Of a DNA stretch of 60,000 nucleotides, positions 11,745 through 24,291 are shown one piece after another. The notes under the pieces were generated by a model, which did no database searches, had not been told where the DNA came from, and worked only from the letters and a program-made list of their open reading frames with translations. The stretch is taken from the NCBI GenBank assembly GCA_009760855.2, contig WPIO01000020.1, positions 5,839,501 to 5,899,500 on the forward strand. Reading direction: 5' to 3'. A program made the position numbers and the translations under genes. Position 1 is the stretch's first letter, and every line of letters starts with the position of its first letter. This DNA is from Cristatella mucedo (taxonomy: Eukaryota > Bryozoa > Phylactolaemata > Cristatellidae).

Positions 11745-14398
11745 GACAAGTAGTTATTTTACATCATGATTTGCGATTTCTCTAACCCTAGTGTTATAAA
11801 AGGGCTCTATCCAGGAAATTGTCTTTAAGTGGGTAATAACTATTTTAATAGGTGTGATGATAGGAGCAGGTGAGGATATTTTCGCGATTGGTTAGTGATG
11901 TGTGTGGGTGCTTGGTGAATACAGGCATTTGGTTGAGTGCTTCGTTTATGTTTGTTCGTGGAACTTTAATTGGTAGATTGATCGAGAAGCGCCCATGAGG
12001 CGATCACCATCAGTACGTAGTAGCGGTCAGTGAGCAATAATGTGACTACTGCATATGCTAAACTTATGAGAAAAGGCTAAACGAACGTCTCATGAATTTC
12101 TGAGGCTGGCTTCCAGATGAAAACACTCACGTTGAGCAAACAAATGATTTCCTCTGGGATACAACTATAAGGTAGGAAAATTACTCACAGCAATTCAATG
12201 TATTATACTACACATGATTGGGTATAATTATAGATTTAGTAGGGTTCTAAGCTTCAGTGGCTCAAAGTTAATGACCCACATACTCAGTGTTTGGGTTTTT
12301 AATGTGATACTGCTGTGCCAGCTCTGCCTTATCAATTATTTAAATTTTAAATAATATCCTTTTAAACTCCTAGTTGTTTTTTCGCTTTAGGATTTTCCTT
12401 TTATGATCCAGACATCTGAAGTAGAATTAATCGTTAACTTCTGTAATCAGTTCAAGCACGTGGTTACAGTTGCAATAAGTTTCGGTAACATACGAAAAGA
12501 GCACCCTGCTCGCAAGAATGCACTTTTATGGGGGAAAAGTGCTAACGTCATAACAAAGAGAATGCAGACAATAGATATGTCGGACCAGTTAAATTACTTC
12601 GTCGATATGCTGCCAGTGATATTGAATGAATCGCACGATTGGTTTCTGAGTACGACTATTGTGTGGAAGGATCAAATGAACTTCAAAAGAAATCCAAGGA
12701 CGACAGCAGCTGGCAACAGGAATGTGCAGTTATGAAAAGCTCCACGTCACAGTTACAGTTATGCAAAGCTCCAAGTTACAGTTTTCCAGCCCTCAGTTGC
12801 ATAGGATCTGTAGAAAATGTGTCCCTGATTGAGGTGGACTTGCAGTCTTGAGATATATGATTGTTGAGTGGCGTTTCCTCTGTGACAACTTTAAACGTAG
12901 CAAACTTCGCAACACATTTGTATTTCTCAGATTCTCACTAAATTTCAGTTGCTCTTTAATCATCAAGAACTCGAAACGGTTCTGTCAATCAATTGTACGT
13001 CTTCTTTTTTACTTTATCGGCCATTCCGTTTGATTTTTGCACAGCCAGGCATCTTTTCTTACAAAATTCAATGCCAATTTCTGTCCTGTAGTTTTGGCTT
13101 TTCATAATAACCATGTACACCTATGTTTCCACTGTCTTAAACCGAGAGATTGCTGTTAAAAGATTCATACAACAGTTTCCAAAAAAGTTAATAATGGATC
13201 GTCTTTGCGTCGAGCTAGAAACCTGTCACTTTATGAAAGCCTGACACGCCGGGCAACACCTACTGCTCAGTGACTGGTTTTTCTGTACAGTGCTTCAGCT
13301 GCCCAGCCTGACAAAGGACTGAGGAGATGGGGTAGTCTCTGGAATTTCAAGTGCAAAGATGATGCCACTTAGTCCTTGTTTGGTCATTAATCGTGATAGG
13401 AAATTTTACTAACGTGAAATAAATGCTCATAGCTAAAAACGTATCTTTTTTGCAGGTGTGCACCTGCATTAGTACAAGAACACGGAAAAGTCCTTGCAAT
13501 TCAATTCTTGCATTGCTTACACAAACTTCGATTGATTTGGCAAACAATGATAGCATTTGGTAATTTCATCCTGCTTATTGTTAATAAAATGCTTGGATCA
13601 ATTGAAAGTAATAGTTTAATACCAAATACAATTAGTCCAGTCTGATTTACAGTGCATATATATTACGCATAACTATGGACACGCTTTTTGGACACCTCAA
13701 CTGTACTACTGACTCTAAAAAGTATGGCTATACATACCTTCATGGGTTTTCTTCTGCATGGTTGTGTAAGTGAACGAAAATGATAAGCCCTCTCTAATTT
13801 AAAATTAAGATAATAATGCTGACAAGCTATAAAAGAGATAGCCACCAGTAGCTCGACTTGTAGGCTTGTGCTGCAAACTAATTGGGCTGAAGCGGATAGC
13901 TCTTCAGATGCATGTCCTGAATTTCCGTTTTGAAGTTTTCATTTTAGCCGTGAATCCTTACTTAATCCTTTTGATGTGTAGTAATTCCACTTTCAAATCT
14001 CCATTGTATTATTTAGACGGTGAAAACCTTCCTAGTTTTCTCCTACGTTAAAGATGTCAGGCAAGTATTGCCAGAATACATCCGATTCACCCATTATCGC
14101 TGCCTGTGCACTCATCGGCCTCAGAATGAGCACCCAGTAACTGACTTACAGCCAATACACACCCATTTATAAACGTCTCGGGCATCCTTGGTCTAGAACC
14201 GTTCTAAGACCTTCTCTTGGAGAATTACTTTCTTACGAAGAACTGTTCCACACTAATTTAATATAGTTGCTTCTTGTTGAGGTTTAATAAAGGGTTAACT
14301 TATTAGATGGTATTATTTGTTTAAGAGCTCATCAGCTGAATTCTTCCTTCTAATTAGAATTTCGAGCATCAAAATGGCCAGTGAGGTTGGAAAATTCA
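11745..14398. other. No convincing gene; one unclassified ORF
   Basis: An ORF at 12403-12735 (+, 110 residues) starts at an ATG after an AT-rich leader and has ordinary amino-acid composition, but I recognise no domain and see no splice or polyadenylation context that decides it. The rest has short ORFs only. Confidence 0.35.
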
Positions 14399-14401
14399 CA
14401 C

Positions 14402-14428
14402 GTACACACACACACACACACACATACA
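14402..14428. repeat. (CA)n microsatellite
   Basis: Short CA run followed by a degenerate TG-rich stretch to about 14480. Confidence 0.9.
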
Positions 14429-14429
14429 C

Positions 14430-14880
14430 ACGAGCAAACAAAAACGCACATAGATATATGTGTGTGCATGTGTCTGTGTTCATGGGCTACTTGTGAAATG
14501 CTTCAATTAATGCTTCCACACCAAAATTGACGAAGCTGATATTAGATGGTCAATAATAGGAGCCGAAAACTGACATCCTCTTGGCTAGATATATAAGTAG
14601 ATCTGAATCAATATAGTCGAATCTTATTTATAAATATCAAGTTAAAAATAGTAAGGGCGTTGGTTTTGGTTTTATTTCCAAGGGTAATCAAACTCTGTCA
14701 TTCAGCCATACTTTATTAAATCTGAATTCTTACTAAGTATTTCCATATGTGACTAGTCGGGTAAAATTTCCGCTGAATGACGGTGCTAAAATTATTTCTG
14801 ATTTTTTTATTTGAGATAAGGTCAAGCATATTCTTTTGATAGTGTAATTTGGTTGCCTTCGTGCAATGCAAAAAAACACC
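14430..14880. other. No recognisable gene
   Basis: AT-rich unassigned sequence. Confidence 0.4.
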
Positions 14881-15217
14881 AGCCGACGAGCAACCGCACC
14901 AGTTTTTTCGACTATGCACCGAGCCGGCAGAAGCACCACTGCCCTCCAGCTGACGTTCGTCCGCTTATGTCGTCTGCTGTAACAGGAACGCTGAGCTGCG
15001 ATTCGCATACGAAACCACATGCCCGCCTGATCAGGAGAACAATCTACCGCACATTCTCCGCTATTTGGCAGCATGCAAGCTAAACAGTAAGCATATCGTC
15101 CCCATAGCGCGCCGGTCATCTCTCCCTTAATTGGGAGGCTAAGTAACGGCTGTTTAGAGGAGGCAGAGGCCACAGAACTGCCTGTGCAAACAAGCCGGCC
15201 GGGTTTGACGTTTGCTT

Positions 15218-15712
15218 TCACGCGTCGCCGAGCCGCATATTTCTCCGCGGCTGGCGCCTAGCCGGCCCGCACAGTCTCGCAGCCCATATAGGTATATCGC
15301 ACGCCACCACCACTTCACAAGCCACCATAGCGACTCCGGGCGTCGCCGCCGAGTCTCGTATTGCCGCCACCACGCCTCCAGGCGCGGCTGCAGCTTCTTT
15401 GAGGGCCGCCGCGTTTCCGACCTGTGCTGCATCCCTGACCTGCACCGCATCTCCAATCTGCCCCTCGTCTCCGGCCTTCACTGCGTCGCAGCCCACCAGC
15501 ATCGCCGATAAGTCTCCGACCTTTGCCGCCTCTAGTGGTCTTGAAAAGGCTGCCGGTCGAAGCATAAGAAAGTGAACTTTAGAACAGAAAAATTTTCCCA
15601 GCGTCCATAAAGAAGAGATAAGGTACTGTATATCTTCAAGCTTCATCCCCAGAAATAGGATTAAAGTTTCCATCTGTGGCCTTTGAATACCAGGATTTAT
15701 GCTAAGAAACAA
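15218..15712 (-). other. GC-rich island with unclassified ORF
   Basis: From about 14880 to 15560 the sequence turns GC- and CpG-rich, unlike anything nearby. A 164-residue minus-strand ORF starts with an ordinary N-terminal third, then becomes an Ala/Val/Gly/Asp-rich repeat-like stretch (GDAVQVRDAAQVGNAAALK). Other frames of the island are open too, as expected for GC-rich DNA. It could be a gag-like or ORF1 region of a retroelement, or a promoter-type CpG island. No motif settles this. Confidence 0.3.
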
Positions 15713-16095
15713 TAGCAGGCTGTTGAAGACATTCCTAGCATAGTACCCTATCCCAGATGTTTTGCTGACAACTATATGTTGCGAAATTTCTGAGTTGCCA
15801 TATTCCCATAAAAAGCATGGCCCTCGTTGAGCTGTTGAGGCATATGGAAGAAATCATGCTTTCGTAATGCACAGCTAGGATGGCGGCTAAGCAGTGAGAA
15901 CTCCTTCATCAAAAGAAATAATTGACTCTATAGTGGCATAAGAGAGCTAAATATCTACCCATGTGCTTCAAATATTCATCAGTGATCGAGCCCATGAATT
16001 CGCTGATCAAAGGCGCTGTCAGTAAATTGTCGTACTGTCCTAGTAGAATGACAAAAAGCTCTGACGTAATCTTAACCATAAATTCACGTAATGTC
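15713..16095. other. No recognisable gene
   Basis: Unassigned sequence with short ORFs. Confidence 0.4.
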
Positions 16096-16159
16096 ATCGT
16101 CCTGATATTTAATGGACAACAAAATATCCTGATGAATAAAACCACTCAAAAACCTTATA

Positions 16160-16600
16160 TGCATGCACATGATAATAGTATTAATAACACATTTGTCGAG
16201 CACCCTTGGATTACTGGATCTTTTTGTACGCACTTTACATTTGCTGAAAGACAGATTTAGTAACTGCTTAGACTTAACATGCCAAATAGCAACCAGTGTA
16301 ATGTGGTTAGTTTCGACATGCATAAGTTAAGCATGCAAATGTGATTAGTCGAAGCATCAACATGGTCAGCATGCATACCCACATAGTGTGCGAATTACAT
16401 AGACCTTTTAAATGCTGGGATGAACGGTGCTTTTATGGCTTCCTTAAATTCACCAAGTCAGGTAATTTCGTGAAGTATGTTGCGGTCGAGTTTCAAGCTT
16501 TTGGAGTGTGCGAATTAAAAGTTGGGTCTAGAAATACTATAGCTAACTAATTCGACTGAGAGAAGCGGTTGGTAAGATGCCAAGCCGGGTGGGCTACTTC
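16160..16600 (-). mobile_element. L2-like LINE 3' fragment, old
   Basis: Minus-strand remnant with AGCATGCAAATGTGATTAG and 'aaatgctgggatgaacgg', matching 34060-34490 and more weakly the younger L2 copies. No frame survives. It was probably present before the unit was duplicated. Confidence 0.65.
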
Positions 16601-17349
16601 TCAGATTGAGTCATAAAGAATGTGTAAAAAATAAGCGTAGGACTAATTTAAGACACCTTTTAAAATAATTTAGGATTCGCTTTAAAAAGCAAGATTTCTA
16701 GACTTCAAAATACCTTATCTTTGATGAGATCATGAAATTTGATATCTAAGCCAAATAATATGTTGTTAAGGATAGGTAATTTTTTCAGGGTCGTATTTAC
16801 TTCTTGATGTTACAAACTAGAAGTACCACCATGAGTCCTTCTCCTTTGTCGAGTTTCGGTCTACTTAGAAAAACAACGGTATTGTGTTAAGCAGTGGCAG
16901 TTACGCGATTTGACAATAGCGAACGCACGAAAAGTTATTCTCTTTAGAAATTCATATTTACCGAATGTGCATCCTAGAGAAATTGTTGAAACGCACGATA
17001 TTTTTACTGTTGCAGCCCTTGAGCAATGTGCATTATTACATTATTCAATAAGGCATGCAAAATTTCCGTTGATAATGAGATAATCTCTTGTTTTTGCTCT
17101 TCGATTACCGAGCTCAAGCATATGTATGGCTGCCGCAGCATAACGTTACAGAGCTTATCAAGTGGGATGAGCGAATGTGGCGAAGGATGGTGTACGCCCT
17201 CCTCTCCTCCCCTTTCTGCGACGAAAGCTCGGGCCCCTATCGGTCCCTGTTAGTCTACAATAGTTCTGCAGTTCTATTGAAAAATCTAAGCAATTCACAT
17301 TGTAAACCCTAATGAGCCGTTGAGGGTCATACAAATATACAAACAACTC

Positions 17350-17530
17350 CGGCCGTGGTTTGGCATAGGCTTATCTCCTTGGAGATGAGGTGTCCGCTCT
17401 TCGCGACCCAGGTCGTGTGTTTAATTCTGGAAGAGGGCAATTCTTTATCACCCACCTGCTGGTAGCGGCTGCAATAGCCATAAAGGCTCTTCTGCCGCTA
17501 TATAGATGAAGCCGTTAAATCAGCCATATT
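17350..17530 (+). mobile_element. tRNA-derived SINE, diverged
   Basis: TTTGGCATAGGCTTATCTCC region as degenerate A box, GGTCGTGTGTTTAATTCTGG as degenerate B box, then GCAATAGCCATAAAGGCTCTTCTG and TTAAATCAGCC as in the other copies. Confidence 0.6.
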
Positions 17531-17560
17531 TTTTGTAAGTGTTCGGAATCAAGTTGGTTG

Positions 17561-18275
17561 TGTTGGCTGACCAAGGTTGGGGTCTCAAGAAGAGAAGCAT
17601 ATTCGAAGCACCTTGATAAAGATAGCATATTTCTTATTTAAGGGGCTAAGAATAGGAGTTCGCTTTAGTTTTTATTCTATCTCACTAACTTTAAATTATA
17701 AAAAATTTCGCTATAGGGTGGTAATTTAAAAAGTGGATTTCTAGCAATTTCGCTCAATACTGTCTCGCTGTGAGCAGCTAAGTTACGTCCGGCTACTCAA
17801 TAACAGATGTTGCCCAAAATTTGGTTGTAACGAGAGAATAGAAAATGCTCATTCGCAACAGCACCGTTTTGAATCGGCAGATTAAATGCTAAATTATTGA
17901 TCAGTTTTTTTAGAGAATAAATAAATAGTACCTTACGTGAATACGAATGAGTAATGACTACTTGCGGAACCGAAGCAAATAAAAACGGTAATGTATTGAT
18001 GATTAATAAATTAGCAAGCATTTTGTTTTATAAAATATGAATATACTTTTAGTTTAAAATACGATTTGATCATTTTTCTTTGTTAGTTAGCTTTCTGAGT
18101 TGCACAAATATTGACAGCAAAAACGCGTTTGCTGGATAACCTGCATGTGATTGCCAGGGTCAAAATTCAACTCCCACGCCACTTGTAAAGTTTTCAGCAG
18201 GAAAGGTGGTAGCTTGTGTACTATATAACGGCAGAATCCACAAACGTGACAATTCGTGATAGCTGGAGAAGTTAT
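17561..18275. other. No recognisable gene
   Basis: AT-rich sequence with no supported feature. Confidence 0.4.
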
Positions 18276-18279
18276 CTCT

Positions 18280-18580
18280 CAGATGGGTTACAATGTAAAC
18301 TTCAAGAGCGCCAAACAATCTAAGGCATATATTACTAGAACTTAAAAGCCTAATAGGCAAAGAGCAATGTCCATCCATCTTGAGGCTGCCTTGTGAAACT
18401 CTTAATCTTCTGGACTTCAGACTATCAATTGTGTGATCGGCTTTTGGTGTCTTATCAAGACAGCCGGGTTTATTGAAGCCTGATAAAAATGCTTTTAATT
18501 GGAAACCCATTAAAATAGCAACTCTTGACAAAGTGAACCTATGATACAATCAAAGTTAACCGGATCTTGACTTTGAGCAT
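18280..18580 (-). mobile_element. LINE-like repeat, second L2-related family
   Basis: Minus strand shares a colinear block with 28580-28860 (+): ATGCTCAAAGTCAAGA, then TTTTTATCAGGC, then AGTTTCACAAGGC. The encoded RLRVSQGSLKM parallels RLGVSQGRLKMFGNRSFTY in the other copy, resembling the RT C-terminal 'LK.FG.RSF.Y.AP' block. Both copies are broken. Confidence 0.6.
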
Positions 18581-19358
18581 GTCATACATGACAAGACGAA
18601 ATAAATGTTGCCCATTCCCTTATGAGTTCATCTCAAGAAAAATTGCCAGCTCTTTTTGCCTAAGAATAAACAAAAGGACCCGCAAATGCAGGTGCCCAAC
18701 TTTGCACCGTGTATGTCCATCTATTTCCCTAGACAGGCCGCTTCGTGATGATGGTAAGAGCCTGCTACGAAGCTGGGAGTGCTGAGCGATCTAACACCTG
18801 AGGGCCGAATCCATGGAAATGCAGTGCCATGCTATTGATGCCCCCACAGTAAGACGAGATGCTCAATAGTGAATAACCGACGGACATACAGAGGTCTATT
18901 CGAGAAGTTAAGTTTACTTATTTGTTACACTTCAGCGACTACCGTCTTGTATAGGTCAGCTCTAGAAAACATAATCTTCCAATAATTAATCATAAACTCG
19001 TGGAATCAACTGCTCTAATGACTTATAAGTCTTGTAGAATTACTTTATGGTTACAGGGTGAGTACAAATAATGGTTCACCAGTTGATTCCTGTACATCGC
19101 AACGGAATACGAGAAAGTTTGAGTTCCCATGGATCTCAGAGAAGTGAACAAGCCACGTGCACACGTCGTAATAGGCAGCAAAAGGTAGTAGCTAGAGCAA
19201 GGCTGCCAGTTCATCTGCTCATCCAGCAAGAATGAAGGCCTAGCCTGAAGGAATGATAAGTCATAGCTAGCAAGGTCTCAAGCCAGTGTAGGGAAGCCTG
19301 AACTCAGCACAGTGATAAATGGCGACCCACTGATAATGATGATATATCAAGTGCCGGA

Positions 19359-19406
<48 letters not shown>

Positions 19407-19590
19407 CGGTTTGTGAAGCACCAGGGAGATGCGGAGTTGGACAGCGAAAAGTAAGAACTTAATGCAAGAAAGAGGTAAGTGTAACTTAAGCTTGGCTGAC
19501 ACGCTTTAGTTAACCCTTAATTGGCCCCCCCCGAGCCATCTTATTCAAAGCTTGGAGTAGCCAGTGGGGCAGTGTGGGTAGGCAGACCAT
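18581..19590. other. No recognisable gene
   Basis: Unassigned, apart from the (GA)n tract listed separately. Confidence 0.4.
19363..19402. repeat. (GA)n microsatellite
   Basis: Forty bases of AG dinucleotide. Confidence 0.95.
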
Positions 19591-19654
19591 ACGCTAAAGA
19601 GAACTCAGGCTGAGTGGTTAGCATAATAATTTATCGGCATCCTTGGTTTGGTTC

Positions 19655-19835
19655 GTAGATGGCACACTCGGTAAGGCAGTTGCTTTTCATGATCTCCAGC
19701 CGATGTCGTGGGTTCAAATCCTGCAATAGGCGACCTTTTATTATTGCTGCAAGTGGTAGTGATAACCGCTAGGGGTCTTCTGTCACTGTACAGAAGATGC
19801 AGTTAAATCAGCTTGTACGAGAGCTTTATTAACCT
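19655..19835 (+). mobile_element. tRNA-derived SINE
   Basis: A box TGGCACACTCGG (19660-19671), B box GGTTCAAATCC (19711-19721), body with TGCTGCAAGTGGTAGTGAT, end at GTTAAATCAGCT. It is inserted within the upstream block of the psi unit, just before the CTTTACCAACACCGTC landmark shared with the A and B units. Confidence 0.75.
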
Positions 19836-20039
19836 TTACCAACACCGTCAACCCAATAAACTGTAAAAGTATGCCCCAGTTTGTGACCACCACAGCTGAT
19901 GTTCCAACATTTCAAAACTTAACATTCTAACAGGTAGTGACATATCAAGAAAGCGGATCGTTAACGGAACTACTATCTGAAGTAATCTAAGAATTCCATA
20001 CCCGGTACTCTCTCATTATTGTAGTTTTAACGGGGTAGC

Positions 20040-22095
20040 CTCCGAAATAAGGTAGGTAGGTAGGTCCACAAAAAATGGTCAATTTTTTTGAAATTCGTGT
20101 ATTAAAGATAAACTAGTTATAAATGCAAGCTCAAATTTTGGTAGTTGTAAGATGATTGGAACATGGTCAATAAAATTCTTTTGTAAGACCTATTTAAACC
20201 GGAAGTCGCACATCGAGCTCACCGAATAATTTTCTTTGACAAATAACTGAGCCGGAACTGTGGTTTTCTGGTGAATTCTGCGAATAAAAGCTACTCAGCC
20301 CTAAACGGACCCTCAAAATATAACTGTTGAGAATGATAAAACGTAAAAATTTCCCGGAAATGACACGCCCCTTGAGATTACACCTCCGACTGGTAGTATA
20401 ACAAGATCATAAATGAGTAAACCCCCTATCGGCAGGGTGCCAAGTCCCGCCTCTGCTTCCCTGCCCCGCCCATAGCAACCGGCCGCCAACGGCATTCCAT
20501 GGCCCACTCCTTATTTACTTGGCAGAAACCTGTTTACATTGGTATGTCTACATCGGATCACAAACCGGAAGTGACTGTCATTCGGCCAGAAGACGAACAT
20601 TAGGGATAACGTATTGAGAATTTGCTGCTGTCGGGGCCGCCGTAACTAAGGAGTCCATTATCATGGCACCTCATGAATCCTGTGACTGCTAATCCAGTTC
20701 CTGTAGCCACCATAACGCACGAGGCGATGGCCGCGAGTGGTATTTTGTTCGGCTGCCGGTCAGCGTGGTGACTTGGATGGAACTAGCGCGTCATTTACTG
20801 GAAGCCAATCTAAAAATGTCGATTCATTTCTATTCAAAGAAATTTAGGTGATTTCAAGTTCTTATTTATGTCGTTAATAGTTGGATATTTGTATTAGCGA
20901 ATGCCAGTGATCCGCCTGGCTGTAGCCTGGATTGCCGGCCTGAGGTATGAGACCTATCGCGGATAAGATCTGCTTAGGCGGTATAAGGATCTTGTTAGGT
21001 TGACCTATTCCTAAGATCCATATTTATCTATTTATTAAATATGTTGAATTTTGAATAATATTGAATGTTCGTGCGATGATAGCGTTTCCTAGTGCTGCCT
21101 CTTGGTTATAGCTTGGAGTTCTCAAGTTTATCTGCAAACGACAGTCCAATGCCTCCTGTCATTTATGTCACATCTCCTAAAATAATGATCCGATAACCTT
21201 ACAACTTTGGAATAAATGATTGATTGTAGTTACATAGTCATTCCAGCCTTCTCGCATGCATATTGGACCTCAGTAGATAGACTTGTTTTAGTCTAAACTG
21301 GCTGTGTTTGTCGTGCTAAGCCTTTGTCATCCTTTCACTCACATGGCTTAAAAATGTCACAGGTAGGCTACTTGTGACCCAATCAACGTGAAATTCGAAG
21401 TACATGCTCCTAAATATGTGTTTCGATGTTGTATGGCGACAAATATAGTAACACTCTTGTTATTCCATGTCACCTACATGCTTTGGCACCTTAAGTTGGC
21501 TTCTCTGAGTGCTGTCACAGCAGTAGTACATGGTACCTGGTAAATTGTACAACTTGGTCGATACTGGGCCGATCTGTGTGAAATTTGGAATATAGGTGGA
21601 GCTCACCTGTCTCGACACTCTCCCTCTGTGCATCTAGGCATGATGGGTGTGTATGTATATAATGTGCCTGTGACAAAGTGTCCGTGGGCTGTGTTCGTGA
21701 TGACAGTCAACAGTTTAAGATGTCAAATTTTTTAAGTTGTTTGTGGGTGGAGAGCCTCCAGTCGAGTGTCTTGCATTTTTTGAGCTGTTTGCCATATTTC
21801 TACAATGACGTTTTTATAATCGAAAAAATTTGGAGCTGCTTTTTACCAGCAGTGCTATACGTGACCTTGGACTTTTAAAGGTCATCAGACGGACAAAACA
21901 GCAGCTATATCACATCAAACGATAGCTAATGCTACCAGTGTTCTTCGTGCCAATTTTCATGCCATTCATTTTACTGGTCTTCGTACAATATTTTATAAAC
22001 ATGCTTTTGGAGGGACAACTCCCCTACAGGCGGCCATTTTAGGGGATAACTCCTACTACTGGCCGACATACCCCCAACAGGTTGTGGTGAGAGAG
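20040..22095. other. About 2.1 kb insertion of unknown origin
   Basis: The upstream block of the psi unit aligns with the A and B units until about 20000 and again from about 22100 (GACGCTGCACCATTTATAG). The sequence between has no counterpart there. It starts at a GGTAGGTAGG run and contains a GC-rich patch near 20400-20500, but I see no transposase, reverse transcriptase or clear terminal repeats. It may be a nonautonomous element. Confidence 0.4.
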
Positions 22096-22351
22096 AAATA
22101 AAGATTCTGCACTACTTTTCTTGGGCCGCTTTCTTTTCTACGCATTATTGCTAGCGAAATCGCTTAAAATTGATCTTAACCGACGCTGCACCATTTATAG
22201 TCATTATTACACCCACTATTTTAGCAGCCCCATATTTCCCAAAAACTCCATGGGAGCTCCAATTTGATCGGCGTGAGCTAGGGTGCTCTTTAGTATGCCA
22301 TAACATAGTCCAGCTTTAGGTTGATCGAAGCAGAAACAATCTTCAATTGAG

Positions 22352-22357
22352 TATAAA
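22352..22357 (+). promoter_or_regulatory. TATA box of the psi copy
   Basis: TATAAA at the position equivalent to TATAAG in A and B, followed by the shared CGGCTTCTG.AGC.(A/T)GTC leader. About 410 bases upstream of the psi start codon. Confidence 0.55.
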
Positions 22358-22763
22358 ATAAAACGAACCACGTCGGCTTCTGAAGCTAGTCGGTCGTCGT
22401 GCTCGCCGACTCAGGGAGAGCAATGCCTCTCGACGGCCACAGCCAGTAGCCTCAGTGTTGCCTTGGTTACATATCCGTCTCGCTCTCCCTCTCTTCCCGT
22501 TGCACAACATCTGGACGTGGCTTCCAGAAACTAGGGCCGGCTCCCATTTTGACCTTCCCATTAGAGTCAAAGTTACTTCTTGATTGTGTCTTTTCATAAT
22601 CTCACGGTTGTACGATCATGCCCTTCATTGAAAGTGCTGAGTCAGTCGCTGTCCAGCTGCTTTTTCAGAGGCTCATCTGAGGCATACGTCAAATGTGCAC
22701 TTATGAGCAGGTACCATAGCTATGAAGGTAGGCAACATACCGAACGTACCCTTAAAGATCAGT

Positions 22764-24291
22764 ATGACCAACTGGCAAGAAGGTCTGTGTGCAGCCGCCG
22801 TTAAAAAAAGTTCCTCAATTTGACTGCCCTTATATTGAACGCTCATGGTCTGGCGGTTAACAGAAGCATATTAAGCTCATTGGATTTTTTCAGGTGCCTC
22901 ACTAGCCTCACCAACTTCAAAGTCATGTTGAATCACTCTTGGCAGTTTTTCAGTTCACATGTACTTAATAACCATTCATCTTATCGTACTTTTACGATAG
23001 AACTGTCAATGGAGACTACCGACCAAACTATTTCTGCAACTCTGCCAGGCAGTCCAGGTTGCTAATGTTGAGGATCAATTAAGTGAAATCTGAACCGTCG
23101 TCAAAAATCTGTCTTTGGAATACTGTACCGCTTGCTTTCCGTTGGGGAACGCATGGATTGATGACGCATGCAATTTATCGAATTCCGAATATGCATGGAC
23201 CAGCGGAAACCTGAGAATACGCTTGTATTTACTAAGGGTTGCTGCACATAGTACCGGCTGATTTACCTTCACTTTCATCGTAGCATCTACAACGAGCATA
23301 TGTCGCCAAAGTTTTAATGGCACTGCTTTAGTGGTGATATGTAATGTAATGTATCTCCGTCTGTAACTCCACAAAGTCATAAAGACCATGTGGGTGTTAC
23401 GCAGGAGAGTTTCTATAGCCCACTCACAGCCTAAGCGGCTTTCGGTACGCATTCGGTAGCCTACAGACTTCGTCTCACGCATCAAAGAGAAAATGGGAAG
23501 CATAGCAGAGTCAGGAGAGCAGTTGAGGTAGTGTGTAGCATGGAAGTAGCAGCTCAGGACCCCTGAAAAGGATGAGCAATAGGCGGCAGTAGGAGAGTAG
23601 TGTTAATGGTGTTCATTATGTATTAGCTCTAGATCAGAGGTATGATAGGCTCCGACCAAACAATATAAAATGCTCAGCAGGAAATAACTCCACTTTTAGG
23701 AGCCTGGTAGCTTATTCGTCCAGTAAGCTCACTTTCACTGTGATGGTTGCTCTTAGAATTGACGGTTCTGAAAGTCTGTGCTAAAACCTCAAGTGCTTTA
23801 AGGATTCGGAAACTTAAATCCCTGCAGCAGAAGACCATGTGACATCGGAATACAGTTTCGGAAGCTGCAGCGAGATTAGTTGGATTATTTCCAGTGGTTT
23901 TGGTATGAAATAGAGATCGTAACCCCGCACTTGCCAACGATACGGGGAATAGAATCGATGCTCTAGCAGGTAGCAGCTTTGCTCGTCCTGACACTGCATT
24001 AATAGTCAGACTATCGGCAGCAGCAGCTGCTGCAGCCTTTATATCCACTAAAATTACTGCTTGAGTCATTTCATCGGCGGCGAAAGTCAGGTGTTTCTGC
24101 AAGAGCTCCTGTGGTGCCGCTTCCTATATAAGAGCCCCTCCTTCTAATGAGTGATGCAGCAAACGTAGTTGTGTCTCCTGGGTATGATTACGATTATTGC
24201 AGTGCCTAAATGCAATGCATATGGCAAGCTGGAAGCAGGAGCAATGAAGTCTGTGAGGGACAATGATTATTGCATTCTGAGTACCACTTAA
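22764..24291 (+). pseudogene. CUB-like receptor pseudogene (psi)
   Basis: Third family member, much more diverged than A and B from each other. It keeps the same start (MTNW), then hits an early frameshift and a TGA in the signal-peptide region. The ectodomain is still recognisable in another frame: NHSWQFFSSH against NNSWQFVSAH in A and B, and TFTFIVASTT-type text near 23263-23300. A CR1-like LINE fragment interrupts it at about 23338-23608. The membrane-span region has the same Ala-rich context, and the tail is of the A type: DYDYCSA, then after a deletion of about 8 bases YGKLEAGAMKS, then a frame ending NDYCILSTT and TAA at 24289-24291. So the ancestral tail was probably ITAM-bearing, and this copy lost its function through frameshifts, deletion and insertion. 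Leader and TATA homology show the whole gene with promoter was duplicated. It converges tail-to-tail on member A. Confidence 0.82.
23338..23608 (-). mobile_element. CR1-like LINE 3' fragment inside psi
   Basis: Begins with TGTAATGTATCTCCGTCTG and matches the 58917 copy closely. The receptor pseudogene sequence resumes at GTGTTCATTATGT. A 5'-truncated insertion of this kind is typical of target-primed integration. Confidence 0.85.

Larger units (their letters stand above)
16100..17560 (+). repeat. Receptor-locus unit, flank copy 1
   Basis: Diverged duplicate of 34055-35470 (same orientation) and of 29590-30690 (inverted). Shared landmarks in order are an L2-like tail, CCAAATAATATGTT, an 'agaagta(c/a)ca' block, 'gataatgagataatc', CCTCTCCT, 'ccctaatgagccgttgag' and a SINE. 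Each copy lies upstream of one family member, so it marks the ancestral duplication unit. Confidence 0.7.

Noticed and set aside
19655-19730. A functional tRNA gene
   Set aside because: A and B boxes are present, but no cloverleaf closes and the same body and tail recur as a SINE at several sites.
23674-24102. 142-residue minus ORF
   Set aside because: Antisense to the psi pseudogene; no features of its own.
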